This document shows positions 6,452-7,659 of a DNA stretch of 7,659 bases, piece after piece. The notes beneath the pieces are model-generated. The model was not told the origin of the DNA and did not search any database. It saw only the letters and a list, made by a program, of their open reading frames with translations. Source of the stretch: Acidobacteriaceae bacterium (GTDB lineage: Bacteria > Acidobacteriota > Terriglobia > Terriglobales > Acidobacteriaceae); assembly GCA_003132825.1 (NCBI GenBank), contig PKYX01000189.1, positions 1-7,659 on the forward strand, given 5' to 3'. The translations under genes were made by a program, and so were the position numbers. Within the stretch, counting starts at the first letter, position 1. Each line of letters begins with the position of its first letter.

Positions 6452-7054
6452 TTAGGACTTGCTTGCTTTCTCGTTTCCCTTCTCGCATGTCAGGGTGAAC
6501 TGAAACGCCTGCATGTCCTTGAAGGAGTCGTCCTGGTAGGTTTCCTTGATCTCGATATTCTTGAAGTAGCCCGTCTTCTGCAGATTGGCGATCAGATTGG
6601 CGACCGCATCGGTAGTCAGCGCCATGCCTTGAATGTCCACGCTGCCGCCCTGGTCGGTCATCGAGTTGAGCCACACCGCCTCGGTCGAGTTGATCGTGTC
6701 CCCGATGGTGTTGAGCAGGTTGACCGGTCCCGACTGGTTGGCGCGCAACTGGTCAATCACGTCGACCCGCCGCTTGTAGTTCTCAGCTTCGCTCTGTCGT
6801 TCCAGGTAGCGGGCTTTGACGTCCGCCAACTCGCGGTTCTTTTGATCCGCGGCCTGCTGCTGTGTGGCGACGTCGCGCTTCTGCTTGTCCAGCTGGTAGT
6901 ACCAGCCCAGATTCAGCAGGGCCGCCACCACCAGCACGACCAGCACCTTCATCTTCGGTGAGCCGACATCACCCACTTCCATCGAGGCGACCGTCGAAGG
7001 GGCGCCGTGCTTGCTCTTTCCTTTGGTGTTTCCCAGCAGATTGATTCGGATCAT
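6452..7054 (-). CDS. pilN: Type IV pilus inner-membrane protein PilN
   Basis: PilN is the bitopic partner of PilO, and its cytoplasmic N-terminus docks into a groove on PilM. The N-terminal MIRINLLG carries the conserved INLL docking motif (residues 4-7). An unusually long hydrophilic cytoplasmic linker (about 8-35) leads to one membrane helix at about 36-53. A coiled coil follows at about 55-105, then a ferredoxin-like periplasmic domain at about 110-192 with VWLNSMTDQGGSVDIQGMA and LQKTGYFKNIEI, as in other Fimbrial-assembly (PilN) proteins. The only cysteine is Cys190 in the last strand. The 200-residue length is normal for the family. Its ATG overlaps the pilM stop codon by four bases (ATGA), suggesting coupled translation. 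AAGGAG lies about 12 bases upstream inside pilM. Confidence 0.96.
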   Translation of the reverse strand: MIRINLLGNTKGKSKHGAPSTVASMEVGDVGSPKMKVLVVLVVAALLNLGWYYQLDKQKRDVATQQQAADQKNRELADVKARYLERQSEAENYKRRVDVIDQLRANQSGPVNLLNTIGDTINSTEAVWLNSMTDQGGSVDIQGMALTTDAVANLIANLQKTGYFKNIEIKETYQDDSFKDMQAFQFTLTCEKGNEKASKS

Positions 7055-7659
7055 AAGTCTTCAAAACTCCTTAAGGCCAGACCTACCGCAACCGCCAGCT
7101 GGCCGGCGTTTTGCTCGATCAGTTCCGCTCCCGCTCCCAGCGGTGGCGCGATCTTCTGGAAAGGATTGAAGATCTCCACCGGCAAGGAGAATTCCTGGCG
7201 CAGTGCTTCGACAAGTCCCGGGACCTTCGAGGAGCCGCCCGCCAGATAGATCTTCTCGATGTGCTCTCCCGCCGCGCTGGCGCGGAAGAAGTCGAACGTC
7301 TTCTGAATCTCCAGCACGATGATCTCGGTGACCTGCTGCAGGATGGGAGTCTTGGCATCTTCGCTCACCGTTCCCACCTTATGCCCCAGCTTCAGCGACT
7401 CGGCGTCATCAAAGCTCAGGTCCAGTTCCTTCTGCAGCGAGTCGGTGTACTGATGCCCGCCAACGCTGACGTCGCGCGGGAACAAGGGCGTCGTGCCCTT
7501 GACGATGTTGATGTTCATGACGCTGGCGCCGAGGTTCAACAGAGCCACCACCTGGTTGGGGGCCGGCTCGTAGTTGTATTCGTAGCAGTTCTGCAAGGCC
7601 AGAGCATCGATGTCCACGATAGCCGGAGTCTTGCCCGCCATCGAGAGTACGTTGGTGTA
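7051..7659 (-). CDS. pilM: Type IV pilus assembly protein PilM (5'-truncated by window edge)
   Basis: PilM is an actin-like (FtsA-type) cytoplasmic protein that forms a ring beneath the inner membrane and binds the PilN N-terminus. Only the last 202 residues are in the window, out of about 350 usual for the family. The reading frame is open to base 7659, so the ATG at 7641 is internal. Visible family marks are VDIDALALQNCYEYNY, the second phosphate-binding strand LLNLGASVMNINIV, the FPRDVSVGG segment, the adenosine-binding motif YLAGGSSKVPGLVEAL and the conserved NPFQKI. The C-terminal helix AVAVGLALRSF completes the fold. It is the first visible gene of the pilMNOPQ run and overlaps pilN by four bases. 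Any promoter lies beyond the right edge. Confidence 0.96.
   Translation of the reverse strand, partial: YTNVLSMAGKTPAIVDIDALALQNCYEYNYEPAPNQVVALLNLGASVMNINIVKGTTPLFPRDVSVGGHQYTDSLQKELDLSFDDAESLKLGHKVGTVSEDAKTPILQQVTEIIVLEIQKTFDFFRASAAGEHIEKIYLAGGSSKVPGLVEALRQEFSLPVEIFNPFQKIAPPLGAGAELIEQNAGQLAVAVGLALRSFEDL

Overview
This window is ordinary-looking, GC-rich bacterial chromosome (clearly above 50% GC by eye). It holds one housekeeping biosynthesis gene, one small membrane protein, a short patch of decaying genes, and most of a type IV pilus assembly operon. The pilMNOPQ order, the PilQ with an AMIN domain and long Ala/Pro-rich linker, and the gene mix suggest an Acidobacteriota-like soil bacterium. 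That placement is inference from resemblance and not a computed taxonomy.

Left part, plus strand (1-1446): the window opens inside pdxS, the synthase subunit of the DXP-independent pyridoxal 5'-phosphate pathway. Its first codons lie outside the window. The glutaminase partner pdxT does not follow. Instead there is a small, mostly hydrophobic membrane protein of unknown function (970-1446).

Middle part, minus strand (1480-2546): an LLM-class (luciferase-like, probably F420-dependent) oxidoreductase reads well over its full family length, but one extra base near 2156 splits it into two frames. Directly behind its stop codon, in what looks like an empty gap, is a degraded piece of a DUF433 (antitoxin-type) gene, also frameshifted and without its N-terminus. 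These two frameshifts within 600 bp mark the stretch as decaying, unless they are sequencing errors.

Gap 2547-2905: this holds a short tandem repeat built on GGTCTTTA and a terminator-like hairpin flanked by an A-tract and a T-tract. The hairpin probably ends the pil operon. A second, overlapping inverted repeat competes with it for one arm.

Right part, minus strand (2906-7659, transcribed right to left): pilM (cut by the window end), pilN, pilO, pilP and pilQ are close-packed, with a 4-base pilM/pilN overlap and gaps of 25, 8 and 75 bases after that. Together they encode the alignment subcomplex that links the cytoplasmic PilM ring, through the inner-membrane PilN/PilO dimer and periplasmic PilP, to the outer-membrane secretin PilQ. 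The pilus fibre leaves, and DNA may enter, through PilQ. The 75-base pilP-pilQ gap has its own GC-rich hairpin over the pilP stop codon and a strong ribosome binding site for pilQ.

I do not see a previously undescribed system. The most useful observations are the hidden DUF433 remnant, the repairable frameshift in the oxidoreductase, and the non-lipoprotein, cysteine-bearing variants of the PilN/O/P subunits.
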